Shown: piece by piece, positions 1 to 13,800 of the stretch
Layout of the letters: the number at the start of each line of letters is the position of its first letter
Numbering within the stretch: the stretch's first letter is position 1
DNA from: Steinernema hermaphroditum
Taxonomy: Eukaryota; Nematoda; Chromadorea; Rhabditida; Steinernematidae
NCBI GenBank assembly: GCA_030435675.1
Contig: CM059622.1
Coordinates: 14,818,001-14,882,000, forward strand
Direction: 5' to 3'
Length of the DNA: 64,000 nt
Made by a program: the position numbers and the translations under genes
Notes under the pieces: model-generated
Seen by the model: the letters and a program-made list of their open reading frames with translations, nothing else
Database searches by the model: none
Told to the model about the DNA's origin: nothing

Positions 1-922
1 CTCCTCTGTACTAGCCTGAAACCATAGTCCCGAGGCCGTGCCAAGATTGGCTGTAGCCATCGCCACGTGGAGCTGATATTTTGTGGTTCCAAAGTCGTTC
101 CATAAAGATCAGATAACCCTGCAAAACTCTCCTAGTAGACCCCATATATTATGCTATTTAACCTTTCCAAAGTTTGCCCTATGATCGCCCAGCAATGGCC
201 TAACTATCGCTTACTCTGCATCCAAGTATCTTGCAATTTTGGAGCTGCACACTCTTATATACTACCCTGGAACACTAGGAGAACATAGTTCCAAACCCTT
301 GCCAAGAAGGCCTTAATCACTGCCGTCGCCGCCACACAGAGCCAAAGCATCGCCGGAACTGTTGCTGTTGGAAAAGTTGCTGCAATTATGGTTTCCCCAC
401 ACCATTTTAATGTTGTACATCATGATTCTTACTGTTATATGTGTCGTTGACCGGAGATGTGTCGTCCAAAAAATTACGTGGTATGATCATAGGGAATACA
501 TAAACAAAGAAGGAGTGAGCAGAAAACCCATTCCGGAGCAAAACAGATAATTTTTATATGGTTTGGAGTGTGTATCCTTACGTAGATCCATGGCAGGTTG
601 ATTCAAAAATCCCTAATTTTAAGTACCTCTTTACATTTGCAGCCTAGCATATTGGCTTTGATCGGATTTTCGCCCGTTCTATGCACGTGTTTTCAAAGTG
701 TCCACTTGAGTAGTAATCACTTAACCACATAGACACCACTCGAAAAGATCGAGTCATTCAACTTGAAACTCGACCCTTTCTGGCCCAATTCAGTCCACCC
801 TCTCTTGACAAGGATATCGTTTTGTGATGGCACATAACACAACAATCTTATTCCTCTAAACCATGCGTCTTTTTTCAATTTTTTTTTCTTTTCTCGGGTC
901 ACAAGTCACAAATGGACTCTTG
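1..922. other. AT-rich DNA, no gene recognised
   Basis: No convincing exon, RNA gene or repeat was recognised. Short open frames of about 60 codons lack similarity to any family I know and have no codon-like structure. Confidence 0.5.
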
Positions 923-1345
923 GGGAGGGTCCGGCGCCGTTCCGGGACGGCTCATCCCAGAGGAAGCGGCGCCAAACGACACTCGGACGCCCTGAGGCGC
1001 AGTCAGTCATCTTGTGCGCCGCGCGGCAAACTCAAAGTCGCATTTGAATAAACATTTTCGGCAGCGGCGCGCAGGATGGCCCGGGATTTGGTGGCATTTG
1101 AGTTTAGTTTTCCCCTCAATCGACTCCATTAGGGGTGTTAAATCAATGCCGCCCGCTGTTGCGCTTCTTCTCGGGTCCGTGGAATGTCCGACTCTCGACG
1201 CTCGGCGCGCCGATTTGTCCATCACCCGATGCTCTCTTGTCGGCTATCAAAAGGCAATTAAGGGACCAAGCGCTGACGGCTCCCGAATTTGCGTCAATTG
1301 TGTGGAGTTTGCTTGAAGACGGACTCGAGGCTAATTAGCCGCTTT
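923..1345. promoter_or_regulatory. GC-rich island in AT-rich DNA, possible promoter or first exon
   Basis: About 420 bp rich in GC and CpG (repeated GGCGCC and GGCGCG-type words) stands out sharply from the AT-rich flanks. Frames are open on both strands, as expected from base composition alone, and none encodes a recognisable domain. In this window the same composition is seen at the well-supported alternative first exon near 23.06 kb, so a promoter or untranslated first exon is a reasonable guess. The downstream gene on the plus strand is the PET/LIM gene. Inference only. Confidence 0.25.
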
Positions 1346-4300
1346 TGTAGAATGTTTCTTTGTGTCTTAGAGCGAGTTCCGTGTTTCAAATGTCATTCTT
1401 GTTAGGCGAGTTTTTTGTCGTGTTTACCGAGGACTGCTTCGTTGTTCTTAAAATGTCAGCTACATTTTCTAATGTTTTATGATGTGCTTTAGGGATGTAT
1501 AATGTTTTTAGATAGTTCTTGCCTATTTAAAAGAGGGATATGGGAGGAAAGATGTATTCTCGCGGAATAAGCTGTTTTTTGAAAAGGCTCTCTTTTATAA
1601 GTTCACCCCACTTTCAAAGATTCAAAGACTGGTTTCAAAATTTGCAGATTCAATAGTTATTAATATTATTAGTTCCGAGTTCAGCTTAGACAATAAGAAA
1701 CATATTAGGTTAAGCTTGATTATGATGTGGTCTTTTTTATGATTGATCATCGCATAAACGCTAAACATGAAAAACAGCTGTTGTGCCAGCTTTGGGGTGC
1801 CAAGCTGGACTTCGATGTTGACCCGAGCTCACGAGTCCACGGTGCCTTCCCCCTTCCCGGAGGGGTTCCGTGTGGTGTACTCTGAGTGGTGTACTGGTCA
1901 ATACGATTGAGAGCTGTGCTTTATTGTGGAATATAGCAGATTATGAAAGGGGGTAGTTGGGATTCAGTGGGGAACGATCAGAAGAGAGAGCAAGCGGAAT
2001 TTGACCTCACGGTCTCGCACCTTGACGCCGACTGCCGCCCGCCGGAAAACGGTCTTGGGGCATGTACAGGGTGGCGAACCTAAGGTCCGCCTCCCTGACA
2101 CAGCCATAAAAACACTGGTTTGACACCCTTTTGTGATACCTCAATCCGTTCTCTAACTCATTACTGAAACTATTCCACCACAACATTATATTTTTGAGAT
2201 CCATTTCAAACTCGTGTCTCATGATGAACGACATCTTTAAGACGCTGACTCTAGGACCCAAACGCTGACTCAAGGCAATTTCTAGGCTTAGCGATAGTTT
2301 ACACATGTATCCTACGAAACATCACTGACTGAAAAGCCTATATCCTTTCGGAAAACCCTTCGGAACCTCACTTATTATATCACTGAATTGCTTGGCTGTT
2401 GTAGCAAGATTGGCTCTAATAGAATAGTTCTTATTCTAGCAAACATCTCAGTAAACAAGTGAATAACAATGAACCGATCTATTGTCTGTGTGGAAGTGTC
2501 TGTGTGGCTCATTGCGAATATGTTTGATTAGTAATCAGTCGGCATCGGTTCAGCATCGTCCCGGGCCCTTATTTCGCATTTTCATGCTTATTTCACATGA
2601 CTCATGCCCAGTTTTATGTGCGTAACGGTAGATGACAAAGACGCCTTTACCACTGGCATTGGAGCACAACAATTGAAGTGGGTAAACCACTATCGTTACA
2701 GATGGCAGGACAAAATTCAGAATTTCAAAGGAAATTTGCCTCTACGACGGTGGTTGGCCAGTGACGATGTCCTTCTTGGAGAGATATTGGAACTACGGAT
2801 GGTGTTCCAAGTCTTTTTGGTATCTGACGATCATTGTATCATTGACGACTGCCAATGACGAACTCATTTCCGAGAGAGTAAACCGACTGCGTCCGCCTAT
2901 TTTTTTTTTGTTGTCTTCCCTTGATCAAAGTTCAGCTGATTAGAAAACTGATCACTGATCATGGAACGCGAAAACTGAGTTACACTAAAATCGCTGTTTA
3001 CATAAATTTCAAAATTGGCCATTGGTCTCTGTAAAACTGCACTAAAATTGAGTTCCCCACCACCTCTTCACCCTTTTCTGCTTTTCGTTTACCCAAACAC
3101 CCCTAAGTATGGAAACTTCGTAATCCGTTTTAAGTCTCAGTTTCATTTGGACCGAACGTTGGAAAAAGAATCCTATTTTTGGACATGAGCAGAGCAAAGA
3201 GATTAAAAAGCGCTTAAAAAGAAGGCTAATTTGTCACGGGGTTTAGGTCTGTCTTTAAGATGATTCTTCTTCAACTGGTGTGGGTATTTCACTATACATA
3301 CAATGGCGCGTTCCATGAGGAATTCAAGCGAAGTTATAGCCAGAGAAAAACGTGATGAGAGTGATTGTATTTTCGTTCAGAATTCTATCAGATACAGTAA
3401 TGAAATCTGAGGGGATATTGAAATTGCCAGAACACAAATCGAGCCATGATTGATTGTTTAGCTGACCCTCTAAGAAGGCGATTTAACACAAGACTTTAAA
3501 TGGGTACATGTTGCGTTAGCAAGGCAGCCCAAGAAAATGTGAACAACGCGAGGCTAAACATAAAGTTATACAGCAAAACTAGCCAGCTTCCCCAGTTTCG
3601 CACCCCGATCTCGATGACAATTTGTAAAATCCCTTGTTTTCACACCAATAGCATCCACGAAGTACCTTCCGCCACCTGTTGTTTTCATTGTATTGTTCAA
3701 GAGTATTTTTTGAGACCAAAAGTCGGCTTCGTTATTAGAAACTTTGTCCATTCTGTATCACAGTCCAGAAAGCGATACTTTTTTGCTTTCTGAACGATCA
3801 GGTAATCAGATTCTGTAGCCATCAATAACTGTATCTAACAGAAACGCTGTAGCTAAGACGTTATAGCCTGAAGCTGTCAGAGAAAAGTGTAGCCGAAAGA
3901 GTGCAAAGATCTAACATCTATCAATTCCTTATCCATCTCTCATGTACTTGAAGTACAGCACTCACTCAATTCAAATGCGCACATTTATACTCATCCAAAA
4001 GAGCGATTTACTTGTGGGAGCGATTAAGCACGACGACCATAAAGTTTGAATGTAGGGTGTGAATGAGTTCGTTTATCCATAAAGTTGGCCCATTCAAACT
4101 GATCTTTGAGAACCTAAGGTATCTCGAACCACTTCAGTTGAAATAGGAAAAAAATGAACGTTAGTTTGTCACAAAAGCCGGAATGACCTCTTCTGGGCCT
4201 TTTCTTCATGGTACAATCTATCGTATATGCTGTTTTCTTGAAGAACGAGTTTGTAGCATAGACCCTACGACTATAGTAATAGCTTAGAGGTGTGTTCACC

Positions 4301-4360
4301 TTCGAGGTGTTATTTATCAATTGAAGTTAGGCTCATCCACAAGTACGAGTCCCACTCACT
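1346..4360. other. Gene-poor AT-rich stretch with one decayed SINE
   Basis: No exon with recognisable protein similarity was found on either strand. The only structure noticed is a decayed tRNA-like repeat at about 2495-2570, listed separately. Confidence 0.45.
2495..2570 (+). repeat. Degenerate tRNA-like SINE copy
   Basis: The stretch contains the words TGTCTGTGTGGCTCATTGCG, then GTAATCAGTCGG, then CGGTTCAGCATCG. These align in order with an A-box-like, anticodon-loop-like and B-box-like region found more intact at about 25,095-25,170. It is too diverged to fold as a functional tRNA. It is read as an old copy of a dispersed tRNA-derived SINE family. Confidence 0.5.
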
Positions 4361-5215
4361 CATCACATGGCCATTCTTGAGTCTCCCACGATCCGGTCGG
4401 TCCATATTCATTCACGCCGCAATCCCCGACATATCACATTTCCACTTCCCCCCGGCGAACGTCTCCCATCCTTCCCTTTTCGGGCAACTTCGAGACGTCT
4501 CCTTCCTTTTTTAGACCTCCTCCTCGTCGTTCCATCTGACGCGTCCTTTGTCACTTCCAGCGCTGGCAAGTTGCCGCCTCGTAATCTCGTTAAACTCTCC
4601 GCGTTCTTCTTGCGCTTCTGCGGATCGACACGTCGTAATCAGATCTCCGGCGCACGACAAATCCACTGGCGCATCGACGATGGATTTGTTGCAACTTCGG
4701 ACACAATCTTTTGCCCTACGAGTGGGTGCGTTTCCCCCAGGGGACGCGAGGCACGGCTCGAAGCCCAAGGTCATCTATCATCAAATTGAGAATTAAATTT
4801 CAACGAAATCGGTCTATCTCAAGCATCCGGAGACGTTGGATTTGTTGACAAAGCATGCAGTTGGCCATGGTGACTTAGGGTCCTCTTTTGGGGACCTGGA
4901 TTAATAAGCGAACTCTGCTCTTTTGGGGACCCTTTCCCGACCAACACTAAGCCACGCCCACCGCGTATTGGACATCGTCGGGAGGGTGATGAGGGGCTGA
5001 AGGGCCACACACGCCGGCCAGGGTGTCTTCTGGGAGTCTACTTTTGGCGGCCTATAGTCTGTCTGTGTTTATCGACACGATTTTGCCACTGCAATCCGCC
5101 ATCATCTGCCGTGCCGTCGATGATCCAGGCCGACGTCGCCATGTAGGTTCCTATGTCCGGGGGAGTGGGCTAATCCAGGCGAACGTAAACGAGCGCGTTT
5201 TGTTTATTGACTAAG
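4361..5215. promoter_or_regulatory. GC-rich island, possible upstream promoter of the PET/LIM gene
   Basis: A roughly 850-bp GC- and CpG-rich block with overlapping open frames on both strands (longest 140 codons at 4367-4789, plus) encodes no domain I recognise. The words TTTTGGGGACC and GGGACC recur around 4875-4935. An ATG at 4680 followed by a short frame and a possible GTGGGT donor is present, but its phase does not match the PET exon at about 10,856. It could hold a 5' exon or promoter. Not proven. Confidence 0.25.
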
Positions 5216-8200
5216 CACCGCGTCGTTAAGTGCTTTGCGCCGCATTCTTCGCTAATTGTGCAAAAGGACGTCTGAAGGGTGCCGTGGAGACGTTTTTCTG
5301 CAATCATCGCAGATGGTTTTTGTGCTCAGGCTGTACGATTGGAAGAATTTGCGATTTTTCAAACGAACATTCCATATCAGGCTGTCGGTACAAAGGGCAC
5401 TGTAGAATTACGAAGCGACCATTTCCCAGTTGGGTTGACATGAATCTGGAAATGAATCGCGCGTCTCGGTACCATGGCCATCTCTTATTTTTATGCCAAA
5501 AAAATTCATTCATATCACGGATCAAACTGCCAGATGGACATTACGGAATGGACCTAATTAATTGAGTTATGGATGGCGACTGCCTTCCACCACGTACTGG
5601 TCTGGCTTGCAGAATGTACCAAGCAAATCTTAAAAAAGGGACCCGTCAGATCACCATGTCCTGTTAGCTTCAACGTTCCCAATTAGTTAAGAACTGTACC
5701 GGGTTCTGGGGACATGAAGCAGGCAGCTATCACTCACAGCTACCATGTCCACATAGCGACACCACTAGTTCACTTCTACTTCACGAAAATGCAGCACAAA
5801 TGTCGAAAAATGACCCTTGGATTCACAAAAAGAATAACCTCCCGAGACCGTATTTTCCAAGTTGGCCTCTAGCTCTCCATTTTGAGCTCACCCATAACTT
5901 ACGACAGCAAGGAAAACAACTCAGAATAAGATAGAGAGGTCAAAAGGTCGAATAAAACATTTTTCGATCACCAACCCCGAATTTTCTATGGATCCGAAAA
6001 GATGACAGCGTAAGTCTCTATGGTAACAACTATTCACTTTTAACAACGCTCATTTTCACTGTTTCAAAAAATAATGCGATGATTATTGCATGCTTGATAG
6101 TGGAGAATACCATTTTATGCTTGTGCTGGATATCGGGTAGGACACATATGATCAATCTAGGTAATAAAGGTCTGAAATCAGTGAAGCGAACTCAATCTGA
6201 GTCAGAGAACACATTAAGCCAAGAAGAGCCGAGTCGGCTTCACTGTTTGCAAATCGATCCACATATGTCCACATAACTTATATAATATCAGAAGGTGGGC
6301 GGGGCTCAAAGACATTGTTAGACCAGTCGGAAAGGGACACATTGCCAAGTGTCATGAGCTGTCTGAACTGAAAGCTGATCTGGCGATACTATAGAGGGAA
6401 CGATCCACATGATTCTATCTAGCCGAAAAAGGCTAAAATAAAGATATATTTTCGAAACATTTCTCGGCGGTGAATATCAATATGAATATCAAAATCAATG
6501 GTGAATATTTCTTTGAGAGTAGGCTGAGAAATCGCCTAACGCATCCCCATCTGGCGATACAAGGTTGTTCACCAAGCGACGAACGACAGATCATTTCAAA
6601 GCTGTAATTCTCGGAACAGATGTAATTGGAGCAGCTGTCGTTTGCAAGTTTTGCACGTTGCCGCTGTAAAAAGTGGACATCTTCCTCGTTCTATATCTTC
6701 GCGGCATGGTGACGTGCATGCTTGAAAGGGAAAGACACTTTTAAATCCACCACTTCCGGCTTGCGGCTAACCCGCTGCAACATCTGCAGAAATCGACTTC
6801 AAATGGCATAAGAAATTCGTGTTTTGGTCCTAGAAGTCGGCAACGATTCTGCCTGACTTAACATCGTCTCATTGATCTTCTTTGTTTAGCCAGTTTTCGT
6901 TTGCTTCTTCTTCTTTGGGTTGCTCCTAATTGGAGCGCAGTCGGGACGATGTTTGGTTGGGTTTTAGTCTAATGCGGCTCTTTAGAATGTGCGCTTTGGT
7001 CTGTCGAAGTAGACTGATTATCCACAAGCATGAATCCATGATTCTTCCGCAGAAAAACACCTAACATTATGCATTTTCGTTGTGGGTTTCCGTTTTCGTA
7101 TTCTCCAATTGCACCCATGGTTCCTTAAGACAAGCAATCCACTAATATGTAAAAGGAAGGGTCACGAAAAATCTTTGAGGAAAAGGTCCAGAAAATCAAT
7201 ATCTCGAGAGAGTGAACGTTACCACATAGAACGACGATATGGGACTATTTAAAGATCCATATTCGATTAGCCACTGGGAACCTCCACCCCGTCAGCTGAT
7301 CAATGAAGACTGAGACCTTAGTATAAGCTCTTGAATATGTCTAAAAGCACTCGAGAATCTCGATGGCTCGGAGATTCGTCTCCCAAGAGAATTCAAAGCT
7401 CAGACGAAATAACAGCTGCAAATCAGCATTGGGCGATGAATCTAAATACTTTTGTCCAGGACACTTCCGCCCCTGACACTGGGCGCTTACTTCGTACTTG
7501 CCGGTATCTTTAGTTCTTTAGTTTGATCTCGCGATTACTTCTTCGCGTAATGATAGCTCCGGCACCTTGAAAGCATAGAACAGTGATGTTGTCTAACCAC
7601 TGCGCTCAACCGCCCTCTTCACCACTATGTCACCACAAGAGACTAAACTGATAAACTGATAATAGCATCATTTTCGAGAGAAGCCGGAGACGGATCCTTT
7701 GACTGACTTCCTCAACCTAGTTGGGGGTTTACATTCATTCTTGAAGATGTGGCTGACCAGAGAGCAGCCCGAAAAGAAAGTGAATCGGAAGAAAAAGCTG
7801 CACTCAGAAATGCCGACTCAATAGCTCCGGCTCAGCTGGAATCACAGTGGAAATTTTGGTGGACTCAAAATTGAACCTTTCCCAACCCATATTTCGACTC
7901 TGTTTTGGATTTTAAACCTGTGTTCGTCAATGAACCCCTATATTTCATGTTTGTAATGTGTATTTGGAAGTGGGACACATTTTCTCTTTGTGCATCTCTG
8001 CGCATTGAAGCACACATTCCCATTTAAACACCTAGCGCACTTATTCTGTTTCTGTTTTTATGCCTAAAAGATGCTGAAAGGTACCTAGAGTGCGGGCAGC
8101 TAATGCTTTATACAGTTACTACAATGCTCGTTTATGTGTCAAGCCAAATTGGGAAAGGCTCTGTTCTAAACCTCCCACGTGAGTTTTCCTAACTTTTTGG

Positions 8201-8399
8201 ATTTTGAAGACCTTTCTTGATGTATCAGCCATATATTCCTGGTTTCCATTGGCAGATACGGCCAGGTACCTTCAGAGCGTAACCTCTTCATTTCTTCTAG
8301 AGTTCTCTTTTTTGTCTTTTTCTCTCTCGTGCAACATTTCTTCCATGTCGTTGGCCTTTTTTCCGCGCTTTTGCGCTTCCATCAGAAACTCTGCAAAGC

Positions 8400-8810
8400 G
8401 GAACTGACTCCGGCGATGCATACACGTCTTCTTCGTCGTCCGGAAGTACGCTTGAATCGTTTAAAAACTGCGTCCGTCCATTAATCGCCGTTGCTTCCTG
8501 CCGCCTCGTTGATCACCGATTGTCTCACTGCCTCCATCACCTATATATAGCCATGGGACTACACGAGCACCCTCGGGCCGGCAGACAGAACGATGCAAAT
8601 TTCGGAAATCCGATAAGCGTGAGAAGTTGGCGGCGGCGTCCCTTTGGGCATTGCGGGGGGACTTATCAATGGAGAGCGGCGAATTAAAGCGGGAAGCACT
8701 CATAAAAGGGCGCGGATTTTGGCGATTTTCGGCGGTTCCAAAAAGGCGACTCGCGTGATTAATGGCGTTGTTTTTGACCGTTCTATTGGCCGTTCGTTGG
8801 CGGATGAACA
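8400..8810. promoter_or_regulatory. GC-rich island
   Basis: This is a compact GC/CpG-rich block (CGGCG and GGCGGC words, one GATAAG, several ATTAA words) in AT-rich DNA. Frames are open on both strands over about 115 codons without recognisable domains. The composition resembles the islands near 16.3, 18.0, 22.8 and 25.6 kb. Candidate regulatory DNA of the PET/LIM locus. Confidence 0.25.
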
Positions 8811-9172
8811 TGAATATGAGATGAGAGAAGTGGATAATTTTCGGGTGTATTGGTCAGATTTGAGTGCCACGCGCAAAATGTGGTCTTTGTCCTTCCAAGA
8901 GAGGATGGTAGGCTATGTTTTTGTTTTTCAGAATGGATGGAAACTTTTCCTTTCGTTATGTTGGGAATACATCATAGACCATCAATCCTGAACCAACCCA
9001 TTTAATAACTCATGTACATCTTTACATAACACTGACATTTGAAATATTTCGCGCCCTTTAGGCAAACGTTGCTGCGCGCTATGAGCCCTGTGGTCGGCAA
9101 GGATAATACTTTCAAAAATAAGTCAAAAACTGAAACGAAACGTAGTATACATTTCAGACATAGTGGCAGTGA

Positions 9173-9243
9173 TTACTGTTTGTGTGGTTCATTGCGAGTG
9201 CGCTTAAGTTGTAATCACTCAGGGTGGGTTCCCCTCGGCGTGC
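9173..9243 (+). repeat. Degenerate tRNA-like SINE copy
   Basis: Words TGTTTGTGTGGTTCATTGCG, TTGTAATCACTC and GGGTGGGTTCCCCTCGG match the order and spacing of the better preserved tRNA-like copy at about 25,095-25,170. The B-box core has lost the TTCGA motif (TTCCC here), so it is a dead copy. Confidence 0.55.
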
Positions 9244-9641
9244 ACCCTTTTCAAGTCCAGTCAGAAACCGACCGCTCCTCTAATAATCGATTTCGAATGA
9301 ATCGAATGAAATTGAATGTGAAAAGCAATTTTTCAAGGTTGTCTCAGTTCTGTGTTCGCTTCCAGCGCCCAAAAGTTGTATCATTCACTGAATTTGCACT
9401 GACAAGAGACCATTCCGAAGTGTCACACGCCGATCGAGCTTAAACTTTGGGGATCTGCAAGTCTAAAGGTAACTAGGAATTCTCCAATATATCAGCTACC
9501 CGTGTGTGATTATGCACAACAAAAAACTAGGTCCTGTTCATTAGCAATAACCAGACGATTAATGAACCTGATCAAGAGACTTGCAAGTGCTTCGGCATTC
9601 AGATAATACGCTAAATGGGAAAAATTAACAAAAGTGTTGTT

Positions 9642-9706
9642 AGTGCACCTGGTTAGTTGTTTAAATGCAAGGCGCGAGGTCACGGGTTCCATCCACCGGT
9701 GTTCAT
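9642..9706 (+). repeat. tRNA-like fragment (possible SINE head)
   Basis: CTGGTTAGTTG followed by a TGCAA loop-like stretch and GGTCACGGGTTCCATCC looks like an A box and B box at tRNA spacing. The acceptor stem does not pair convincingly, so it is read as a tRNA-derived fragment and not as a functional tRNA. Confidence 0.3.
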
Positions 9707-10841
9707 GCTATTCCTTTTCGTTTCACAACAGTTTTACAGCACTGAACGATTTTTAAACGAACTAAACGAAACAGGTCTGAAGGTTCGTGACTGACCTAGC
9801 ACCTGTTTCGGATTCTATGACAGTGGTGAACCGTTCTCAAACAAAATTCACTTTTCGAAGCTACCTTTGAACACCATTACGCGATTCAGTCATGTTTTTT
9901 CTGCTTATGTTGTGAAACAACAAGCAAAGCTACTTAAATATTCGTTGACTGAAAAATATTTTTCAAGTTGGATAATTCATTCACTCACTTATTCTATCAT
10001 ACATACGGGGTGTCGCACGAGTTCTCTAGTACAACAAACATATCTCGCCGAAAATTGGTTTATATATTAACATTCCTGAGGTGTTCCTAAGCGAATCTCG
10101 CCATCTTTAACTTCGGAATTCGTACTTGGTAACTTTTAGACTAGATTTTGACTTTCTTTTCGGTTTCGTTTTGCTCATTCCGCATATTCAGGCCCACGCC
10201 TTGGCGGACTGAATCTACCAGGTAGGTATACTCTAACTCCTCCTTGGTCTACCTCCGTGCGTTTTCATTGGGCTTGCTTCCTTCGCGTTTTGTGCTCTCG
10301 TCTCGCCATCTTGTTCTAGGTTTGCCGTATGGTCTCGTCACAATTGGCCTATCCTAAACACTTACTGAACTCAAAAAGTGTCTTAATGAAGAAGTAGTGC
10401 TGATAATTTTCAAGTCGGTCAACATAGATCTTATACATAAACGTTATGGTCTCAAATTAACCTTATTGATTCGGTAACTCCTTCAACCTTCAATGCCAAA
10501 AATGTTTTTGTTTCACTCCTCACATCTCTATAAAGTATAGTCCCTTTTCGCAAAGAACAAATGATGCAGAGATAGAAACGTATGGACGCGATGTTTACAT
10601 ATGGCCGCGGCAATGCAATCCGTCTTCAATCGGCCCATTAAATTCCTCGGCTTGCATGCAGAAAAAGATGACATTCTATGCTGCGATGACATAGTACACA
10701 GCATCATCTCTTGTCTTGACTTTATTTACGGCCACATTCGCTGACAGACGCCGCTCCAGGCCGGCCTTTGTTGTGGACACTTGTCCATTGGCGATCAGTA
10801 TTTAATAGTCATAGAGAAGACCCTCAAACCTCAATGATCAT

Positions 10842-13800
10842 ATGGACTGTTTCAGAAAAGTGTGCGTTCACTGCAAGTGCGACCGGAGCGACCATGAGTT
10901 GGGCCCGAACCAAGTGATCAACGTCTACCAGCGACTCGGCCTGAAACCGCCCGGCGACATGGCCAAGGTGGTGGGAAAGACGCGCAACGACCCTCCGGGT
11001 TCGGTGGCCCACGGTTACGCGTGGGTTCCTCCCGGACTCAGCCGAATGAAGGTGAGTTTTTGGGAACGTCGAGCAAACAGAGGTCGCGCGCGTGTGAGAA
11101 AACAAAACGCGCTCTTGAGGGCGCGCGCCCTTTGAAGTGGACGCTCTGTGGTCACCGGCCGAAGACGGGTGGTCAATTCGATTGTTTTATTGAAATGACG
11201 ATGTTCGCTGACCCGAACATGCATGTATTTTTGAAATTTGCCGCTGATCTTTGGCGCTATGACGACAGGTTCATTGCCGATGTAAGTTCTTGATTCAGCG
11301 ATCGGAATTGAATTCAGATATTGATGGAACTTTTGAATCAAAACTGACCTTTTCTTCCAATTGATAGGAGACCAAACAGAGCCTAACAAACGACTAATAA
11401 GTTCACGATGTCTAAATATCGATGGAACTTTTAAATCAAAGTCCAATTCGGTTCAAAATTGACCTTTCCATTCATCTTTCCATCGATAAGTAACCAAACG
11501 AAGCCTGACAAACGACTAGGGTTGGCATTCGAATCAGAAAACGTCGAGTGATCAAGTCAAGTCGAGTCGAGTCGAGTCGGGTCGAAAAGGGCGACTCGAA
11601 CTCAACTGGACTCGAGGTGCAAACCCAACAAACGACCACTGATCTCCAAGGGGGCTATCTTGAGGCTTCCATCATTATCGGTGTAAGTTCGTAGGTTTGG
11701 TTTGGTCACTTCTTGATTCGACGCTTTGAATTGAGTCCAGATATCGATGGGCCTTTTAATTCAAAACTAAGTTTATGATACGTTCCACTTTGAGGCCATG
11801 GTAAAGCTTTCATTATCGAAAAATCCAAATATCGATGGAACTTTTAAATTAAAGTTCAAAATTGGCCGTTCCATCAATCTTTCTATCGATAAGTGACCAA
11901 ACCGACCCTAACAAACGACTAGGGTTCAGGGTTGTGCGGAACAATGCGTGTGTCCGAAACCGGAAGAAACGGCTCGAGGCGGGTTCGAATCCACCCTGAG
12001 GACTGACATTTTTATCTTCAGTCATTTTCATTTGACACTAGTCGCAAAGTTTTTCTTCTGTCTATTTATGTCAAAAGAAAAACTATGTTAATAAAATGGC
12101 TGTCTTAAACCGACGATAAAAATGTTTGGTCTCAGGGGGGATTCGAACCCGCCTCGAGCCTTCCGGTTCCGACTTCCGGATTACTTCCGCACAACCCTGC
12201 AAGGGTTGGCATTCGAATCAGAAAACGCCGAGTCATCGAGACAAGTCCAGTTGAGCCGGGTCGGGTCGAAAAGGGCGACTGGACTCGAAGTGTCAACCCT
12301 ACAAACGACCACTAATCTCCGATTTGAGGCTACCTTGAGGCTTCTATTACTACCATGCTTCAGGTAGAAGAGTACATGTCGCAACTGCCGAACCACACAG
12401 TGCCTCGAGTGAACAGCATGGGCGAGAAGTACCGAGAACGCCAGCTGATGATCCAACTGCCGCGCCAGGACCTCTCCGTCTCCTACTGCAAGCACCTCAA
12501 CAACCCCACCGAACGCAAAGTGTTCGACGAATTCGTACAGGCGAGAAACGAAATCGCCTTGGACATCGGCTACGTGTCCGCCAACATCCAGCACTCGACT
12601 GTAGGCCTCCTGGTCTTGTTCTGGAATTATACGAGGTGCTTATCTTCAGGAATGCCGAAAATGCAAAGGCCTCATGGAACGCAGCGAGATGGCGGTGATC
12701 GCGCCGAAGCTGGGCGAGAACACCGGCTGGCATCCGGCCTGCTTCACCTGCAACACCTGCGAGCAGCTTCTCATCGATCTGACCTACTGTGTGCGCGATG
12801 GACACATCTACTGCGAGCGGCACTACGCCGAGCTGCACAAGCCACGGTGTTCCGCTTGCGATGAGGTCAGTTGTTTCCACCTTTGCGCAGCTTGTTTCAG
12901 CCACCGAGATCAGATTTTCATGCATAACTCCTCGAGAATGAGGGGGTGAACAATTCTGTTAGCATTTTACCGTGCCCATTAGATATCATTGACAAGAGAA
13001 GGTTCCAAGCAGATCAGACTGAGTTATGATGGAATGGGTATACTACCGTTAGGGGCATCGGAGCCTGTCTTGCCACGACATCCCTGACCGGCCACCAAAA
13101 CTTCATATTTGCGTGGCCTGTTGAACATGGCCAGTATGGTTTAGGGTAAGCGAGATCATGTGTGTGCGATTTCCCCGACTATATATCCACTCTACTGTAT
13201 CTCAGTCCGATCTGCTTCTCTCACTTAGGAACGTTCCCGTCTGCGTTCAAAAATTAACCACACGAAATGGCACATACACATAAAGAGGTCATGTCCCGCA
13301 GATCCACACACAATTGAAGGCGTCGAAACCACATTAGTGCCCTTCTAATCGATTCAAGAATGACTCACTGACTAATTTTCTTATCAATATCACAAGTTTT
13401 AACGACATAATCGGGTTTTAGTGAGCGGCTTATGCCATTGGATAGACCTTGTTAATACAGCAAATGTCACTGAGAACACAATCTTCATAAAAACATCAAA
13501 AAAACAGGGTGACCCTATCTTTATGCAACAGACTGAATGCATAGATCTTAAGCTAAAAATTTAATTTAATATATGGTTCTGCTCGGTTTCTGATGATCCG
13601 TGACCAGTATATGGAAAACAGTGGTCAGAAACAAAGCCTGTATCAAGGAGGAGAACATTTGCGATAGTATCAAAGAAACCTGCATATCTTATACAAGTTG
13701 TACTTTTGGAAACCTTTTCATGATGACCAAGAGATCCGAGAACGTATATATATCGAAACCTTGCAACCATAGGTAGTTCAGGGTCCAGCAAAAGTTCTTT

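Larger units (their letters stand above)
5216..10841. other. Gene-poor AT-rich stretch with a GC island and decayed SINE copies
   Basis: No protein-coding exon was recognised. Listed items inside it are a SINE copy near 9173-9243, a tRNA-like fragment near 9642-9706 and a GC-rich island near 8400-8800 containing a GATAAG word at about 8613. Confidence 0.4.
11300..12350 (+). repeat. Diverged tandem duplication inside the first PET/LIM intron
   Basis: A unit beginning ATATCGATGGAACTTTTAAAT, continuing through TTCCATC..TCGATAAGT and AACAAACGACTA, recurs at about 11307-11398, 11405-11520, 11730-11790 and 11820-11925. Two copies continue into AGGGTTGGCATTCGAATCAG, a GTCGAAAAGGGCGACT core and CAAACGACCACT, once at 11519-11680 and once at 12202-12350. 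The second is interrupted by the MITE at 11927-12199. The array lies wholly between the two PET exons. Confidence 0.75.

Noticed and set aside
4367..4789. First coding exon of the PET/LIM gene
   Set aside because: No PET-like sequence and no donor with the phase needed by the exon at 10,856.
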